NCBI GenBank assembly: GCA_045577175.1
Contig: JAZNHT010000051.1
Coordinates: forward strand, 1 to 43,102
Reading direction: 5' to 3'
Length of the DNA stretch: 43,102 nt
From: SIG701 sp045577175
GTDB lineage: Bacteria > Bacillota > Clostridia > Oscillospirales > CAG-272
How positions within the stretch are numbered: position 1 is the stretch's first letter; the number at the start of each line of letters is the position of its first letter. The translations under genes and the position numbers were made by a program. Of this stretch, positions 42,327 through 43,102 are shown piece after piece. The notes under the pieces are model-generated. The model made no database searches, was not told where the DNA came from, and saw only the letters and a program-made list of their open reading frames with translations.

Positions 42327-42653
42327 ATGAAAGTCAGCATTACAGATTATGAGGATTACTTATATTACCATTATAAAAACCATGGTATTGATACCAGCTT
42401 GTTTATGAAACTGGTTGAAGAGGTGGGTGAAGTTGCCGAGGTTCTAAACAAACGGGATGGAAGGAAAGCATCTGACAGCGAAGATTTGAAGCCACAGTTG
42501 GCAAACGAATTGGTTGATGTTATTCATTACGCTTTTGCGATTGCTTCATTGAATCAAATCAACCTGAATGATGTTATTTTGGAGAAAGACAAAAAGGCTT
42601 CAATTAAATATCATCACGAAAGAAACCTCGAACAATTTTTGTCGGAACGATAA
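42327..42653 (+). CDS. MazG-like nucleotide pyrophosphohydrolase
   Basis: The 108-residue protein has the all-alpha MazG/dUTPase-like core: FMKLVEEVGEVAEVLNKRDG (E-E-x-x-E metal motif) and LANELVDVIHYAFAIASLNQINL (E-x-x-D motif). Such enzymes hydrolyse nucleoside triphosphates to monophosphates and often clean up damaged or foreign nucleotides. The gene and its upstream region are clearly more AT-rich than the neighbours, with codons such as TTA and ATA that are rare elsewhere here, suggesting recent transfer. It stands alone with its own promoter and terminator. Confidence 0.85.
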   Translation: MKVSITDYEDYLYYHYKNHGIDTSLFMKLVEEVGEVAEVLNKRDGRKASDSEDLKPQLANELVDVIHYAFAIASLNQINLNDVILEKDKKASIKYHHERNLEQFLSER

Positions 42654-42682
42654 AGCTTAACTCATCGAACAGCCCAATATAG

Positions 42683-42710
42683 AAAAGCGGAAGATTCCCC
42701 CTCCGCTTTT
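42683..42710. terminator. Convergent terminator, MazG-like and rRNA methyltransferase genes
   Basis: AAAAGCGGA (42683-42691) pairs with TCCGCTTTT (42702-42710) around a ten-base loop, with T runs on both strands. Confidence 0.75.
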
Positions 42711-42720
42711 GTCATTTGTA

Positions 42721-43102
42721 TCAAACCCCGCCGAAATCTTTCCGAGTCAGCAAAATCGCGCACTCCACGTGCGTCGTTCGCGGGAAAAGATCCACCGCGC
42801 GGCCTTTTTCGATGCGGTAGCCGCCTTTGACCAGCTCGGCGCAGTCGCGTGCCGCCGTGGCATGATTGCACGAGATCATCACGATGCGCTTCGGTGCCAT
42901 TTTCAGCATACTTTCGATGCTCAAACTGTCGCATCCCTTCCGTGCAGGATCGGCTATAATTACGTCCGGCGTCTCGCCGCGTTCGATCAGCTTTTTGGCG
43001 ATCTCGCCTGCATCTCCGCAGAAAAATTCCGCGTTTCCCATGCCGTTCAAAGCTACATTTGCCTTCGCGTTCTCAATCGCGGACGGAATGATTTCCACGC
43101 CG
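42721..43102 (-). CDS. 23S rRNA (uracil-5-)-methyltransferase, C-terminal part
   Basis: The frame enters from the right edge; its first visible residues (GVEIIPSAIENAKANVALNG) are the middle of the S-adenosylmethionine-binding fold, so the true start is outside. Family motifs follow: VIIADPARKGCD (usual form DPPRKG), the catalytic Cys in MISCNHATAARDC, and FPRTTHVECAILLTR at the end. This matches the RumA/RlmCD/RlmD group, which methylates U747 and/or U1939 of 23S rRNA. The missing N-terminus (TRAM domain, Fe-S cysteines) prevents a finer call. Confidence 0.9.
   Translation of the reverse strand, partial: GVEIIPSAIENAKANVALNGMGNAEFFCGDAGEIAKKLIERGETPDVIIADPARKGCDSLSIESMLKMAPKRIVMISCNHATAARDCAELVKGGYRIEKGRAVDLFPRTTHVECAILLTRKDFGGV

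Overview
The window looks like chromosomal DNA of an anaerobic, probably gut-associated member of the Clostridia (Bacillota), close to uncultured Oscillospirales or Christensenellales. The reasons are the Gram-positive promoter style (TTGACA-like, 17-bp spacer, TATAAT-like), AGGAGG ribosome binding sites, a pyr operon with the pyrK/pyrD pair and a PyrR-type leader, MBOAT/DHHW and BspA-like genes, and carbohydrate genes (L-fucose isomerase, GH106-like rhamnosidase). This placement is an inference from gene content. No rRNA is present.

Positions 1-3330 are an accessory scar. They hold the 5' end of an unknown gene, about 650 bp of short TCATTTCGAA-type repeats interrupted by three large inverted repeats, a BspA-like surface-protein fragment joined back to back with a 5'-truncated tyrosine recombinase that carries a HicB-like C-terminal domain, and a 25-bp duplication of the 3' end of an initiator tRNA gene. 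tRNA-fMet and tRNA-Leu(TAA) follow.

Positions 3340-12000 are mostly ordinary: a degenerate GDPD-like protein with miaA, fucI, an acyl-ACP thioesterase, a 179-bp MITE-like element, and a two-component system.

Positions 10850-22860 are mainly minus-strand: an AraC regulator, a GH106-like hydrolase with an RpiB/LacAB-type isomerase, an MBOAT/DHHW O-acetylation pair next to a lipoprotein, anti-sigma and ECF sigma unit, and a serine hydrolase with an orphan solute-binding lipoprotein.

Positions 22950-26230 hold a SleB-like cell-wall hydrolase, a divergent two-gene cassette (XRE regulator and a coiled-coil membrane protein) between two identical 34-bp terminators, and azlCD. Positions 26278-35260 are a compact pyrimidine operon read leftward, pyrC-carB-pyrK-pyrD-pyrF-pyrE-pyrB-pyrI, with most junctions overlapping and a candidate PyrR-responsive leader. 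carA and pyrR are not next to it. azlCD may be its distal part.

Positions 35300-43102 hold an FkbM methyltransferase with an amidohydrolase, a small anchored exported protein, a HIT protein, aspartate kinase, a DUF1015 protein, a membrane acyltransferase, an AT-rich MazG-like gene, and the 3' part of a 23S rRNA uracil methyltransferase that runs off the right edge.

I did not find a clear new defence or mobile system. The best candidates for something undescribed are the repeat and hairpin array at 230-880, the recombinase-HicB fusion at the tRNA-fMet site, the cassette between twin terminators at 23899-25177, and the sigma-linked acetylation cluster at 14906-19321.
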